64,000 nucleotides of DNA from Arthrobacter ramosus (GTDB taxonomy: Bacteria; Actinomycetota; Actinomycetes; Actinomycetales; Micrococcaceae): contig NZ_BAAAWN010000001.1 in NCBI RefSeq assembly GCF_039535095.1, positions 3,038,001 to 3,102,000 of the forward strand, given 5' to 3'. The position numbers and the translations under genes were made by a program. The notes beneath the pieces are model-generated. The model ran no database searches and was not told where the DNA came from. It saw nothing but the letters and a program-made list of their open reading frames with translations. Every line of letters begins with the position of its first letter. Position 1 is the stretch's first letter. Of the stretch, positions 1-8,319 are shown one piece after another.

Positions 1-499
1 CGGCGCAGAGGTCCTTGATGGCCAGTTCGGTGAGCCCGCGCCGGTAAGCAGTCCGCAGAGCGGTGTAGGCGCGGGCTCCCGTCATCGCGGCAACGGGCCG
101 GGGAGAATTGGGGTCTGCTTTGACCGATCGGAGCAGCTTCCTCCGCAGCTCACCGGCGTCGGCGGACAAGGGTTCCGGGCTGACGCGGACATCGAAGACG
201 TCCAGATGTTCCGGATGCCTGATCAGGAACTCCCCCAAGGCCTCGGATGCCCCCAGCAATCGGTAAAGCGGCTCGCTGCGATCCGGGTGCTCCCCCGCGA
301 GCTGCCTGAGTGAGGGATGCTTCTCAATCAAACGGACGAGCGACTGGAGCGCGGTGTCCGGGTTGGCGCTCAGGTGCAGGCCGGCAAAGATCGTGTCCTG
401 GTCGATGCCCTCGAGTTCACGCGCGGCAAGGAACCGTTCACCCTTTTCAAGATCGCTGAAACCGGCTGAGATGAGCCGGCGGGCCAGGCTCACACTCAC
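1..499 (-). CDS. glnE: Bifunctional glutamine synthetase adenylyltransferase/deadenylase, N-terminal part (cut by window edge)
   Basis: GlnE adds AMP to glutamine synthetase, or removes it, in response to nitrogen status. Only the first 166 residues are inside the window; full GlnE is roughly 1000 residues. The start is read as GTG at 499, giving VSVSLARRLISAGFSDLEKG and later an EHPDRSEPLYRLLGASEALG stretch, both typical of actinobacterial GlnE. The start lies 3 bases past the glnA2 stop, so the two genes are probably cotranscribed. The glnE-glnA2-panB order is the same as in Mycobacterium (Rv2221c-Rv2222c-Rv2225). The catalytic motifs lie outside the window. Confidence 0.9.
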   Translation of the reverse strand, partial: MSVSLARRLISAGFSDLEKGERFLAARELEGIDQDTIFAGLHLSANPDTALQSLVRLIEKHPSLRQLAGEHPDRSEPLYRLLGASEALGEFLIRHPEHLDVFDVRVSPEPLSADAGELRRKLLRSVKADPNSPRPVAAMTGARAYTALRTAYRRGLTELAIKDLCA

Positions 500-502
500 A
501 GC

Positions 503-1843
503 CTAGAGAATGCCGAGATTGCGCTTGAGCTCGTAGGGTGTGACCTGGAGCCGGTAATCCTGCCATTCCGCACGCTTGTTGCGCAGGAAGTGGTCAAAGA
601 CCTGTTCGCCGAGGATGTCCGCTACGAGTTCCGAATCTTCCATGGCGCGGATGGCATCGTGGAGGCTGGCCGGCAGCGGAGTGTGACCCATCGCCTTGCG
701 CTCGGCCGTGGTCAGCGACCAAACGTCGTCTTCCGCCGCGGCCGGAAGGTCGTAGCCTTCCTCGATGCCCTTGAGCCCGGCACCCAGCAACACGGCGTAG
801 GCGAGGTACGGGTTCGTGGCGGAGTCAATCCCGCGGTATTCGATCCGCGCGGACTGGCCCTTGCCCGGCTTGTAGAGCGGCACCCGAACCAGGGCGGAAC
901 GGTTGTTGTGGCCCCAACTCAGGTAGCTCGGCGCCTCGCCGCCGCCCCAGAGACGCTTGTACGAATTGACGAACTGGTTGGTGACGGCGGTGAATTCCGG
1001 CGCGTGGTGCAGGATGCCTGCAATGAACTGGCGTGCGGTCTTGGACAACTGGAATTCCGCGCCGGCCTCGTAGAAGGCATTGGTGTCACCCTCGAACAGC
1101 GAGAAATGCGTGTGCATGCCCGAACCCGGGTGGTCGGTGAACGGCTTGGGCATGAACGTGGCGTAGGTACCCTGCTGCAGGGCCACTTCCTTGATGACCG
1201 TGCGGAAGGTCATGATGTTGTCCGCCGTCTGGAGGGCATCCGCGTAGCGGAGATCGATCTCGTTCTGGCCGGGTCCGCCTTCGTGGTGGCTGAACTCCAC
1301 GGAGATACCCACGGATTCAAGCATGGTGACGGCCGTGCGGCGGAAGTCCTGTGCCACGCCGCCGGGCACGTGGTCGAAGTAGCCGCCCTCGTCAACGGGA
1401 ACAGGAACGCCGTTGGCGTCGAGGTCCTGGGACTTGAGGAGGTAGAACTCGATCTCAGGATGCGTGTAGCACGTGAAGCCCATGTCCGCGGCCTTGGCGA
1501 GGGTGCGCTTGAGCACGTTCCGGGGGTCGGCAGCCGACGGCTCGCCGTCGGGGGTCAGGATGTCGCAGAACATCCGGGAGGTCTGCTCGGTTTCCCCACG
1601 CCACGGAAGGATCTGGAACGTGGAGGGGTCCGGCTGGGCCAGCATGTCGGATTCGAACACCCTCGCGAGGCCCTCGATCGCCGAGCCGTCGAAACCCAGG
1701 CCCTCCTCGAAGGCGCCTTCCACTTCCGCCGGCGCAAGTGCCACCGACTTCAGGGAACCGACGACGTCGGTAAACCACAAGCGTACGAAGCGCACATCAC
1801 GCTCTTCGATAGTCCGCAGAACGAACTCTTGCTGGCGGTCCAT
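503..1843 (-). CDS. glnA2: Glutamine synthetase, GlnA2-like (type I alpha)
   Basis: Makes glutamine from glutamate, ammonia and ATP in the cytoplasm. The 446 residues carry the family signatures in order: FDGSAIEG near residue 51, EIEFYL near 130, HHEGGPGQNEID near 186, PKPFTDHPGSGMHTH near 232 and NRSALVRVP near 316. The length fits the short alpha type. The region holding the regulatory tyrosine in adenylylated enzymes reads GYDLPAAAEDDVW: a tyrosine is present, but the surrounding motif differs from the beta type, so control by the adjacent glnE is uncertain. An RBS-like GAGG precedes the ATG. The gene diverges from panB. Confidence 0.95.
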   Translation of the reverse strand: MDRQQEFVLRTIEERDVRFVRLWFTDVVGSLKSVALAPAEVEGAFEEGLGFDGSAIEGLARVFESDMLAQPDPSTFQILPWRGETEQTSRMFCDILTPDGEPSAADPRNVLKRTLAKAADMGFTCYTHPEIEFYLLKSQDLDANGVPVPVDEGGYFDHVPGGVAQDFRRTAVTMLESVGISVEFSHHEGGPGQNEIDLRYADALQTADNIMTFRTVIKEVALQQGTYATFMPKPFTDHPGSGMHTHFSLFEGDTNAFYEAGAEFQLSKTARQFIAGILHHAPEFTAVTNQFVNSYKRLWGGGEAPSYLSWGHNNRSALVRVPLYKPGKGQSARIEYRGIDSATNPYLAYAVLLGAGLKGIEEGYDLPAAAEDDVWSLTTAERKAMGHTPLPASLHDAIRAMEDSELVADILGEQVFDHFLRNKRAEWQDYRLQVTPYELKRNLGIL

Positions 1844-1957
1844 GGGGCCTCATTTCCGGGTCAACGTCCATGCCGCGGGTTCGAAGTTCGAAGCCGACGA
1901 CAACTCAGCATTCACTCTACTAAGCATTGGCCCGGAATGGCTGCACCCCCGGTTCGC

Positions 1958-1973
1958 GTAACACAGCGTTTAC
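1958..1973. promoter_or_regulatory. Imperfect palindrome between glnA2 and panB
   Basis: The 16-mer GTAACACAGCGTTTAC has GTAA/TTAC ends and lies in the divergent intergenic region. It could be an operator for a nitrogen regulator, but it does not match the usual GlnR spacing well. Function is not shown. Confidence 0.25.
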
Positions 1974-2021
1974 AAATGTGAGGCTCCTCATGCGCCGGTG
2001 GCTAGCACGGCCGGTACCGCA

Positions 2022-2033
2022 TACGCTCTATTC
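2022..2033 (+). promoter_or_regulatory. Possible -10 for a leaderless panB transcript
   Basis: TACGCT at 2022-2027 fits TANNNT and lies exactly 6 bases before the ATG at 2034. The same geometry is seen at map and at the PASTA kinase gene. No ribosome-binding site precedes the ATG. The -35 region is weak. Confidence 0.35.
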
Positions 2034-2945
2034 ATGGCCCCAAGCAACAGTTCCGATTCCAGCATGCCCGCCGAAGTTCCTGCGCCCTACGGAACCGGAC
2101 CTGCCGCTGCAGGTTCCGGAGCTTCAGCGGATGCTTCAACGCCGAAGCCCGCCACCAGGATCCGCACCCATCACCTGCAACAGGCCAAGGCCAAGGGTGA
2201 GCGCTTTGCAATGTTGACCGCCTACGAGCAATACACGGCTGAAATTTTCGACCAGGCCGGCATCGAGGTCCTGCTGATAGGCGATTCGGCTTCCAACAAC
2301 GTCTTCGGGAACGAAACCAGCCTCCCCGTGACCGTCGACGAACTCCTTCCCTTGTGCCGCGCGGTGGCCCGATCCGCCAAGCGTGCCTTGGTAGTGGCAG
2401 ATCTTCCCTTTGGGAGCTACGAAGTGTCGCCGGAGCAGGCAGTGGCAACGGGCGTTCGCTTCCTGAAGGAAGGCCTGGCACACGCCGTCAAGATCGAAGG
2501 CGGCGCGTTCTATGCCGGAACTGTGCGGGCCATGGTCCAGGCAGGCATTCCCGTCATGGCGCACATCGGCTTCACGCCCCAGAGCGAACACTCACTGGGC
2601 GGCTATCGCGTCCAGGGCCGGGGCGATGACGCCGCGCGCCTGGTCGAAGACGCCGTTGCCCTCGCAAATGCCGGGGCGTTCTGTGTGCTCATGGAGATGG
2701 TTCCCGCTGAAACCGCAGCCGCCGTCGACGCAGCCATTGAGGTGCCGACTATCGGTATCGGCGCAGGCAACGCAACCACGGGACAGGTTCTGGTGTGGCA
2801 GGACATGGCCGGACTGCGCGGCGGCAAGATGGCAAAGTTCGTGAAGCAGTATGCGGATCTGCGCACCACCCTGAGCGAGGCAGCGAGGGCGTACGCCGAC
2901 GACGTCAGGTCCGGCCAGTTCCCAGGCCCGGAACACTCCTTCTAG
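2034..2945 (+). CDS. panB: 3-methyl-2-oxobutanoate hydroxymethyltransferase
   Basis: First committed step of pantothenate synthesis: transfers a hydroxymethyl group from methylene-tetrahydrofolate to ketoisovalerate. The core begins at [20 protein letters not shown] and contains [12 protein letters not shown] (metal aspartate), [20 protein letters not shown] and the C-terminal PTIGIGAG...DMAG segments, ending in EHSF as in mycobacterial PanB. The ATG at 2034 gives 303 residues, including a low-complexity Ser/Pro/Ala N-terminus of about 35 residues absent from most homologues. An in-frame start at 1998 is possible but less likely. Divergent from glnA2. Confidence 0.95.
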   Translation: MAPSNSSDSSMPAEVPAPYGTGPAAAGSGASADASTPKPATRIRTHHLQQAKAKGERFAMLTAYEQYTAEIFDQAGIEVLLIGDSASNNVFGNETSLPVTVDELLPLCRAVARSAKRALVVADLPFGSYEVSPEQAVATGVRFLKEGLAHAVKIEGGAFYAGTVRAMVQAGIPVMAHIGFTPQSEHSLGGYRVQGRGDDAARLVEDAVALANAGAFCVLMEMVPAETAAAVDAAIEVPTIGIGAGNATTGQVLVWQDMAGLRGGKMAKFVKQYADLRTTLSEAARAYADDVRSGQFPGPEHSF

Positions 2946-2957
2946 GAGGACACAGCT

Positions 2958-3122
2958 TCAGTCCTCGTCGTCCTTGTCCCAGGCTTCGTTGCGGGCCTTG
3001 ACCTTTTCGAGGGCATGCTCGGCTTCCTCGCGGGTCTTGTAAGGACCGATCAGCTGGGACCAGTCGGACAACGCGTCCTCTTCGATTTGGTGTGTCTGAA
3101 CGTTGTACCAGAACTCCGCCAC
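2958..3122 (-). CDS. 54-residue SPOR-like small protein
   Basis: GTG start at 3122 is preceded by AAGGAGA at good spacing. The product starts VAEFWYNVQTHQIEED and ends with an acidic WDKDDED tail. The middle, LIGPYKTREEAEHALEKVKA, resembles the last strand and helix of a SPOR peptidoglycan-binding fold, but the protein is shorter than a full SPOR domain and has no signal peptide or membrane segment. It would therefore be cytoplasmic as read. It diverges from map, with which it shares a 115-bp promoter region. Function unknown; the coding call is firm because of the RBS and protein-like composition. Confidence 0.75.
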   Translation of the reverse strand: MAEFWYNVQTHQIEEDALSDWSQLIGPYKTREEAEHALEKVKARNEAWDKDDED

Positions 3123-3204
3123 GGTTTCTCCTTTGCGAATGCCGCCGTAAGCTCGGCGGGGCCGGTTGCCCTTCGTGCGGGCCGATATTTAGCTACTTAG
3201 TTAC

Positions 3205-3237
3205 TTGCGTCTCGTGCGTCCCTTATATGATCAATCT
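3205..3237 (+). promoter_or_regulatory. map promoter, probably leaderless
   Basis: TTGCGT at 3205-3210 and TATGAT at 3226-3231 form -35 and -10 elements with a 15-bp spacer. The -10 ends 6 bases before the ATG at 3238, which puts the transcription start at or next to the A of the ATG. There is no ribosome-binding site, so a leaderless mRNA is expected. Confidence 0.6.
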
Positions 3238-4116
3238 ATGCCTTCTCCCGCTCTGACCGCACCCATCGGCACGCTCACCCGTGGAACCGTCAGCCCGCAG
3301 CTGCCTGTACCGGGGTCCATCCCGCGCCCGGAGTACGTTGGCAAGCCGGGACCCGCGAAGTTCACCGGTTCAGAGGTCAAATCGGCGGAAACCATCGAGA
3401 AGATCCGCATCGCCAGCAAAATTGCTGCCCGGGCGATCGTCGAAGTCGGCAAGCACATCGAGCCTGGCGTCACGACGGACCAGTTGGACCGGATCGGCCA
3501 CGAGTTCATTCTGGACCACCACGCCTACCCGTCGACGCTTGGCTACCGCGGCTTCCCCAAGTCCCTGTGCTCCTCGCTCAACGAGGTCATCTGCCACGGC
3601 ATTCCGGACAGCACTGTCGTGCAGGATGGCGACATCCTGAACATCGACATCACGGCCTACATCAACGGCGTCCACGGTGACACCAACTACACCTTCTTGG
3701 TGGGAGACGTCGACGAAGAGTCCCGGCTCCTGGTTGAACGTACCCGGGAGTCGCTTAACCGGGCCATCAAGGCCGTAGCGCCGGGCCGCGAAATCAACGT
3801 GATCGGCCGGGCCATCCAGTCCTACGCGAAACGCTTCGGCTACGGCGTGGTCCGCGACTTCACAGGCCACGGCGTCGGCGAGGCCTTCCACACGGGCCTG
3901 ATCATCCCCCACTACGACGCCGCGCCGGCCTACAACACCGTGATCGAAGCAGGCATGGTCTTCACGATTGAACCCATGCTCACCCTCGGAACGGTCGAGT
4001 GGGACATGTGGCCCGATGAATGGACCGTAGTCACCCGCGACCACAAACGGACCGCGCAATTCGAACACACCCTGTTGGTCACCGAGACCGGCGCCGAAAT
4101 CCTGACTCTTCCTTAA
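3238..4116 (+). CDS. map: Type I methionine aminopeptidase
   Basis: Removes the initiator methionine from nascent proteins, using two metal ions. The five metal ligands are visible: two aspartates in [17 protein letters not shown], histidine in [11 protein letters not shown], glutamate in FTIEPML and glutamate in QFEHTLLV. The N-terminal extension (about 45 residues, [20 protein letters not shown]) is typical of actinobacterial MetAP1c enzymes, which bind the ribosome exit region. The ATG at 3238 gives 292 residues; it is preferred over an upstream in-frame codon at 3205 because the promoter -10 lies just before it. Confidence 0.95.
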   Translation: MPSPALTAPIGTLTRGTVSPQLPVPGSIPRPEYVGKPGPAKFTGSEVKSAETIEKIRIASKIAARAIVEVGKHIEPGVTTDQLDRIGHEFILDHHAYPSTLGYRGFPKSLCSSLNEVICHGIPDSTVVQDGDILNIDITAYINGVHGDTNYTFLVGDVDEESRLLVERTRESLNRAIKAVAPGREINVIGRAIQSYAKRFGYGVVRDFTGHGVGEAFHTGLIIPHYDAAPAYNTVIEAGMVFTIEPMLTLGTVEWDMWPDEWTVVTRDHKRTAQFEHTLLVTETGAEILTLP

Positions 4117-4155
4117 GCTCGCCGGAAGGTCACCTGCAGCCGTTCGTGCTGCGAC

Positions 4156-4992
4156 ATGCCCACCCCTCCTGCCATGAACGGAAACGCATTGACCAAGAAG
4201 GATGAGAAGATCCACAAGAACGGCCCGCTGATCGGCATCGACGTCGGTGGCACCGGCATCAAGGGCGGCATCGTCGATCTCAAGAAGGGCAAGCTGCTCG
4301 GGGACCGCCTCCGCATCCCGACGCCGCAGCCCGCCACTCCCGAAGCCGTCGCCGAAGTGATCGCACAGATCGTCGAAGAATTGTCGGCCCGCGAGGATGC
4401 TCCGGCCAAGGGTTCGCCCGTGGGAGTCACCTTCCCCGGAATCATCCAGCACGGCGTGGTCCGCTCTGCCGCCAACGTGGACAAGTCCTGGCTCGACACC
4501 GACATTGATTCGCTGCTCACCAAGCGCCTGGACCGTCCCGTCGAGGTCATCAACGATGCCGACGCAGCCGGTCTCGCCGAAGCCCGCTACGGCGCAGGCG
4601 AAGGGGTCGACGGCACGGTCCTGGTCATCACACTCGGCACGGGCATCGGCTCGGCCTTCATCTTCAACGGGCACCTCGTGCCCAACGCCGAGCTAGGCCA
4701 CCTCGAAGTGGACGGCCACGACGCCGAAACGAAGGCATCCGCCGTCGCGCGTGAACGCGACGGCTTGAGCTGGGAAGAATACAGCGTGCTGCTGCAGCGC
4801 TATCTCTCCCACGTCGAGTTCCTGTTCTCCCCCGAACTCTTCATCATCGGTGGCGGCATTTCGAAGCGTTCGGACGAGTACTTCCCCCATTTGAATCTGC
4901 GGACCCGCATCGTCACCGCGGAACTGAAGAACGACGCCGGAATCGTGGGGGCCGCGCTGGACGTCGCCCTCCACCACAACCTGGCCAAGTAG
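4156..4992 (+). CDS. ppgK: Polyphosphate glucokinase (ROK-type)
   Basis: Phosphorylates glucose (in Arthrobacter relatives also mannose) using polyphosphate, sometimes ATP. It has the actin-like kinase motifs: [13 protein letters not shown] near residue 27, [15 protein letters not shown] with the catalytic aspartate, and TLGTGIGSA. It lacks the ROK zinc motif, as polyphosphate glucokinases do. The length, 278 residues, is normal. The start could be 4156 or the ATG at 4174; neither has a clear RBS. It follows map by 39 bp and may share its transcript. A second, unrelated-position ROK glucokinase is encoded at 45242-46357. Confidence 0.88.
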   Translation: MPTPPAMNGNALTKKDEKIHKNGPLIGIDVGGTGIKGGIVDLKKGKLLGDRLRIPTPQPATPEAVAEVIAQIVEELSAREDAPAKGSPVGVTFPGIIQHGVVRSAANVDKSWLDTDIDSLLTKRLDRPVEVINDADAAGLAEARYGAGEGVDGTVLVITLGTGIGSAFIFNGHLVPNAELGHLEVDGHDAETKASAVARERDGLSWEEYSVLLQRYLSHVEFLFSPELFIIGGGISKRSDEYFPHLNLRTRIVTAELKNDAGIVGAALDVALHHNLAK

Positions 4993-5042
4993 CAGTGGTG
5001 CCGGTGGTGGCTGCGGCTTCCCCTCCGCTGCCACCACCGGAG

Positions 5043-5555
5043 CTAGATGGGGCTTTTCTCGGAGCTCTTGCCCTTGGCGATCTTCGCCGCATTCTCGGCC
5101 GCTGCGCTTTCAGCCTCGTGGCGAAGCAGCGAAATGGCCGACTCGAAGTCCTCAAGCGATTCGAAGGCCTGGTAAACACTGGCAAAGCGAAGGTAGGCGA
5201 CCTCGTCCAGTTTCTGGAGTGGTCCAAGGATGGCCAGGCCGACCTCGTGGGCGTCGATTTCCGCCGCACCTGAAGAGCGGATATTTTCCTCGACTTCCTG
5301 GGCCAGCATCGCAAGGTCGTCCTCGGTCACGGGTCGCCCTTGGCAGGCCTTGCGAACGCCGTTGATGATCTTGATCCGGCTGAAGGGTTCGCCCACGCCT
5401 GAACGTTTGATGACGGAAAGGCTGGTGGTCTCCACTGTGGTGAAACGGCGTCCGCACTCGGGGCACTGGCGCCGACGGCGGATGGCCGAGCCGTCGTCGG
5501 CCATTCGACTGTCCACAACGCGTGAGTCGGGGTTTCGGCAGAACGGACAATACAC
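5043..5555 (-). CDS. nrdR: Transcriptional repressor NrdR
   Basis: Represses ribonucleotide reductase genes when dATP is high. The protein begins [17 protein letters not shown], and the zinc ribbon is completed by [10 protein letters not shown]. An ATP-cone follows with [19 protein letters not shown]. It is 170 residues, the usual size with an extra charged C-terminus. The GTG start at 5555 is chosen because the zinc ribbon begins there and GGGGAGG lies just upstream; the reading frame stays open further upstream but that stretch is not protein-like. Two NrdR-box-like sequences lie 131-168 bp upstream, suggesting autoregulation. Confidence 0.93.
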   Translation of the reverse strand: MYCPFCRNPDSRVVDSRMADDGSAIRRRRQCPECGRRFTTVETTSLSVIKRSGVGEPFSRIKIINGVRKACQGRPVTEDDLAMLAQEVEENIRSSGAAEIDAHEVGLAILGPLQKLDEVAYLRFASVYQAFESLEDFESAISLLRHEAESAAAENAAKIAKGKSSEKSPI

Positions 5556-5620
5556 GCTGGGCCTCCCCTGTTCGGTTCCGGCCCCCTGTCCTCGCGGCGG
5601 CATCGGCCGGGAACGCAAAA

Positions 5621-5647
5621 GGTGCCGGAAGTTTGACTTCCGGCACC
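5621..5647 (-). terminator. Hairpin between hisD and nrdR
   Basis: Perfect 12-bp stem (GGTGCCGGAAGT with its complement) and a 3-base loop. Read on the minus strand it is followed by TTTTGCG, so it should act as an intrinsic terminator for hisD. It also lies in the leader region of nrdR. Confidence 0.75.
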
Positions 5648-5685
5648 AGTTTACGGCTACATAAGGCCTAATGACAAGACTGTAA

Positions 5686-5723
5686 TTACTATATGTAGTG
5701 GTTGTGACCCATACATGTAGTGG
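5686..5723 (-). promoter_or_regulatory. Two NrdR-box-like sequences
   Basis: On the minus strand the sites read CCACTACATATAGTAA (5686-5701) and CCACTACATGTATGGG (5708-5723). The cores CTACATATAG and CTACATGTAT fit the NrdR consensus CWATATATWG with one and a few deviations. Centres are 22 bp apart, about two helical turns, shorter than the usual 31-32 bp. They lie in the hisD-nrdR gap. Confidence 0.6.
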
Positions 5724-5724
5724 T

Positions 5725-7098
5725 TTAGGCCCCCGCGAAACGAATCTTGACGGCGTCGCCGTGGCCGGGAAGGTCTTCGGCATCGGCGAGGCTAACGATA
5801 TGTCTGCTGACCTGCTCCAAGGCAGCCTTGTCATAGTTGATCACCTGGACGGCGCGCAGGAATGTTGTCACGTTCAGTCCGGAAGAGAAGGCTGCGGTAC
5901 CGCTCGTGGGCAAAACGTGGTTGGAGCCTGCACAGTAGTCGCCGAGGCTGACCGGGCTGTAGTCCCCCACGAAAATCGCGCCCGCGTTGCGGATCCTTCC
6001 GGCGACCGCGGCTGCGTCCGCCGTCATGATTTCCAAGTGCTCTGCCGCATACGCATCGCAGACGGCGATGCCCTGCTCGATATCGTCTACCAGCACCACG
6101 CCTGACTGCGGGCCGGACAATGCCGTGGTGACCCGTTCGCCGTGCTTCGTGGTTCCTGCCTGCACCGCGAGTTCCCGCTGAACAGCAGAGGCGAGTTCCT
6201 CGGAGTCGGTGATCAGGACAGACGCCGCCTTGGGGTCGTGCTCGGCCTGGCTAATGAGGTCCGCAGCCACGAGCGCCGGACGGGCGGAAGCATCAGCCAG
6301 GATGGCGATCTCGGTAGTGCCGGCCTCGGAGTCGATCCCCACTACGCCTTTCACAAGCCGCTTGGCGGTGGCTACGAAGATGTTTCCAGGGCCGGTCACA
6401 ACGTCCACGGGCTCGATGGGCTGATCATTGCCGGCCCCGGGGATGCCGTAGGCCAAGGAAACAATCGCCTGGGCACCTCCGATGGCATACACCTCGTCAA
6501 TGCCGAGCAAAGCGGCTGCGGCCAGGATGGTGGGGTGGGGCAAGCCTCCGAAGTCCTTCTGGGGCGGGGAAGCCAAAGCGATCGAGGCGACACCGGCAGC
6601 CAGCGCCGGAACAACGTTCATGATCACCGACGACGGGTAGACGGCCAGGCCGCCGGGAACGTACAGTCCCACACGGCCCACCGGTACCCAGTTCTGGCTG
6701 ACGACGGCGCCGTCCCCCAGTTCCACATCGACGTTCGCGGGCCGTTGGCCATCCGCAAAGCGCCGGGCACGGCTGATGGATTCCTCCAGGGCCGCGCGGA
6801 CTGCCGGGTCCAGGTTTTCAAGGGCTTCAGCAAGGGCGGCGGCCGGCACGCGGGGGTGGGACTGTTCCACGCCGTCGAACGCCAACGCGAACTCCCCAAG
6901 CGCCTCGAAGCCGCGGGAGCGGACCTCCGCAATGATGTCCAGGACTTTTTGCTCGGCGTCCGCCATGGTCTGATGCTTCGCCCGGGGCACCACGGCACGC
7001 AGCTCCGCCAGGGTCAGGGATCGTCCGCGCAAGTCAATGCGGCGGAAATCCAGGGACTGGGCGGCGGTTTCGGCAGGATTCTCCGGAGAAATGGTCAC
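5725..7098 (-). CDS. hisD: Histidinol dehydrogenase
   Basis: Last two steps of histidine synthesis: NAD-dependent oxidation of histidinol to histidine. The 457 residues include the [13 protein letters not shown] motif, [18 protein letters not shown], the SQAEHDPKA zinc/catalytic histidine region, YAAEHLEIM, and the C-terminal [18 protein letters not shown] signature. Length is normal. The membrane protein gene lies 9 bases upstream on the same strand, so they probably share a transcript, ending at the hairpin at 5621-5647. Confidence 0.97.
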   Translation of the reverse strand: MTISPENPAETAAQSLDFRRIDLRGRSLTLAELRAVVPRAKHQTMADAEQKVLDIIAEVRSRGFEALGEFALAFDGVEQSHPRVPAAALAEALENLDPAVRAALEESISRARRFADGQRPANVDVELGDGAVVSQNWVPVGRVGLYVPGGLAVYPSSVIMNVVPALAAGVASIALASPPQKDFGGLPHPTILAAAALLGIDEVYAIGGAQAIVSLAYGIPGAGNDQPIEPVDVVTGPGNIFVATAKRLVKGVVGIDSEAGTTEIAILADASARPALVAADLISQAEHDPKAASVLITDSEELASAVQRELAVQAGTTKHGERVTTALSGPQSGVVLVDDIEQGIAVCDAYAAEHLEIMTADAAAVAGRIRNAGAIFVGDYSPVSLGDYCAGSNHVLPTSGTAAFSSGLNVTTFLRAVQVINYDKAALEQVSRHIVSLADAEDLPGHGDAVKIRFAGA

Positions 7099-7107
7099 CA
7101 GATCATT

Positions 7108-7665
7108 TTACGGGGCGAGCGGCGGTGCCTCCGGCTGCTTTCCCATCAAGCTGAAAAGAGTCAGGAGGAATGTCACAAGGGCCGTCGCCCCCGGCCACAG
7201 CAGGAGTGCCGTCGCCGCCCGCAATGTGAAGCCCTCACTTCCGTTTGAGGCGGGACCCCACCACTGCGCGGCCAGCAACCCCACCTGCCAAGCCACCAAA
7301 GCCCCTGCCGTACCACCTAGGACTGCCAGGAACGTCCGGATGCCATGTCCCGGCTTACGGACCTTGCTATCCAGCAGGACCGCCGTGAAGCAGCCGGAAA
7401 GCAGCAGAAGCCCGGCCAGGACCAAGTCCCTCGGAAGGCGCCCAGCCGAGGCTGTGGGATCGGCGAGGGCAGGATTTCCGGAGATCACGTTGAGGCCGCC
7501 CGGAGCCAACAACCACCATGCGAGGCCCAGCCCGATACCCGAGGCGGCGGGCACGGCGAGCCAAAGCCACCATTTGCGGTCCCGCGTGTCCGTGTCCGTG
7601 TCCGTGTCCGGGTCCGTGTCTCCCGTGGGACCGGAGTCGAGAAGGTTCGATGTTGGCTTGGTCAT
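7108..7665 (-). CDS. DUF2567-like membrane protein
   Basis: 185 residues with four predicted membrane helices: WLWLAVPAASGIGLGLAWWL, a helix around LVLAGLLLLSGCFTAVLL, one around FLAVLGGTAGALVAWQVGLL, and one around ALLLWPGATALVTFLLTLF. The WWLLAPGG...ALADP segment after helix 1 resembles DUF2567 proteins of other Actinobacteria. Function is not known. The ATG at 7665 is chosen; the frame is open further upstream but that part is not membrane-protein-like. The cytoplasmic N-terminus holds an Asp-Thr repeat encoded by hexanucleotides (7585-7620). It precedes hisD by 9 bp. Confidence 0.75.
   Translation of the reverse strand: MTKPTSNLLDSGPTGDTDPDTDTDTDTRDRKWWLWLAVPAASGIGLGLAWWLLAPGGLNVISGNPALADPTASAGRLPRDLVLAGLLLLSGCFTAVLLDSKVRKPGHGIRTFLAVLGGTAGALVAWQVGLLAAQWWGPASNGSEGFTLRAATALLLWPGATALVTFLLTLFSLMGKQPEAPPLAP
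7585..7620. repeat. Hexanucleotide GTGTCC repeat inside the DUF2567-like gene
   Basis: About six GTGTCC-type units, one altered to GGGTCC, encode an alternating Asp-Thr run with one Asp-Pro. Copy changes would keep the reading frame and alter only the linker length. Confidence 0.8.
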
Positions 7666-7781
7666 GACACAAACATTAACAAACGTTTCTGGACGCTCAA
7701 CAAGCAGGCGTCCCGGCGGGCAGCGGAATACGCTGAATCCACCAGCGTTATTACCAATAGCTCGCGCAGGAGATCGGCAAA

Positions 7782-8282
7782 GTGGCTTCGGACAATTCGG
7801 CTTTTGAAGCAACATTCAAGCAAATGTTCCGCCGGCATGCCGCCGGTGTGGCCATCATCACTGCCGACCTCAACGGCAAGCCCTTCGGCTTCACCGCGAC
7901 GTCCGTGGCTTCACTGTCGGCCGAGCCACCACGCTTTACGTTCAACATGTCCCGCAGTTCCAGTTCCTGGCCGGCGGTGGCGAATTCGACGTATATCGGC
8001 CTGCACATGCTCGGCCTTGAGAACCAGGCTCTCGCAGACCGCTTCGCCCGCACCCAGGAACGGTTTGAAGGCGATCACTGGGAACCGGGCCCCTTCGATG
8101 TCCCCATCCTCAAGAACGTCGCCGGCTGGTTGATCGGCAAGATCCAGATGCGCCTGTCCTTCGAAAACAACGCAATCGTGGTGGTGGAGGTTGTCGACGG
8201 ACTGGTCGGCGAGGACGACACCCCGCTGCTGTACCACTCGGGCTCCTACGGCCAGCCGGTTCCGCTCGACTATGAAATCTAG
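7782..8282 (+). CDS. Flavin reductase-like (DIM6/NTAB) FMN-binding protein
   Basis: A cytoplasmic split-barrel flavoprotein, probably reducing FMN/FAD with NAD(P)H for a partner monooxygenase; the partner is not encoded nearby. Family features are AAGVAIITADLNGKPFGFT, TSVASLSAEPPRFTFNMS and the C-terminal HSGSYGQP segment. 166 residues is the normal size. The GTG at 7782 follows AGGAGA with good spacing. It diverges from the DUF2567-like gene and converges with dnaE. The exact substrate cannot be told. Confidence 0.85.
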   Translation: MASDNSAFEATFKQMFRRHAAGVAIITADLNGKPFGFTATSVASLSAEPPRFTFNMSRSSSSWPAVANSTYIGLHMLGLENQALADRFARTQERFEGDHWEPGPFDVPILKNVAGWLIGKIQMRLSFENNAIVVVEVVDGLVGEDDTPLLYHSGSYGQPVPLDYEI

Positions 8283-8319
8283 TTAAAGCAGGAAATCTGA
8301 GCGCTACTGGCTGAAGCGA

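Noticed and set aside
1958..1973. GlnR operator between glnA2 and panB
   Set aside because: The palindrome does not fit the usual GlnR half-site spacing; kept only as a weak palindrome.
590..1981. Long plus-strand open frame over glnA2
   Set aside because: It is antisense to a clear glutamine synthetase gene; its product is Arg/Val/Gly-rich with no family features, as expected from a high-GC shadow frame.
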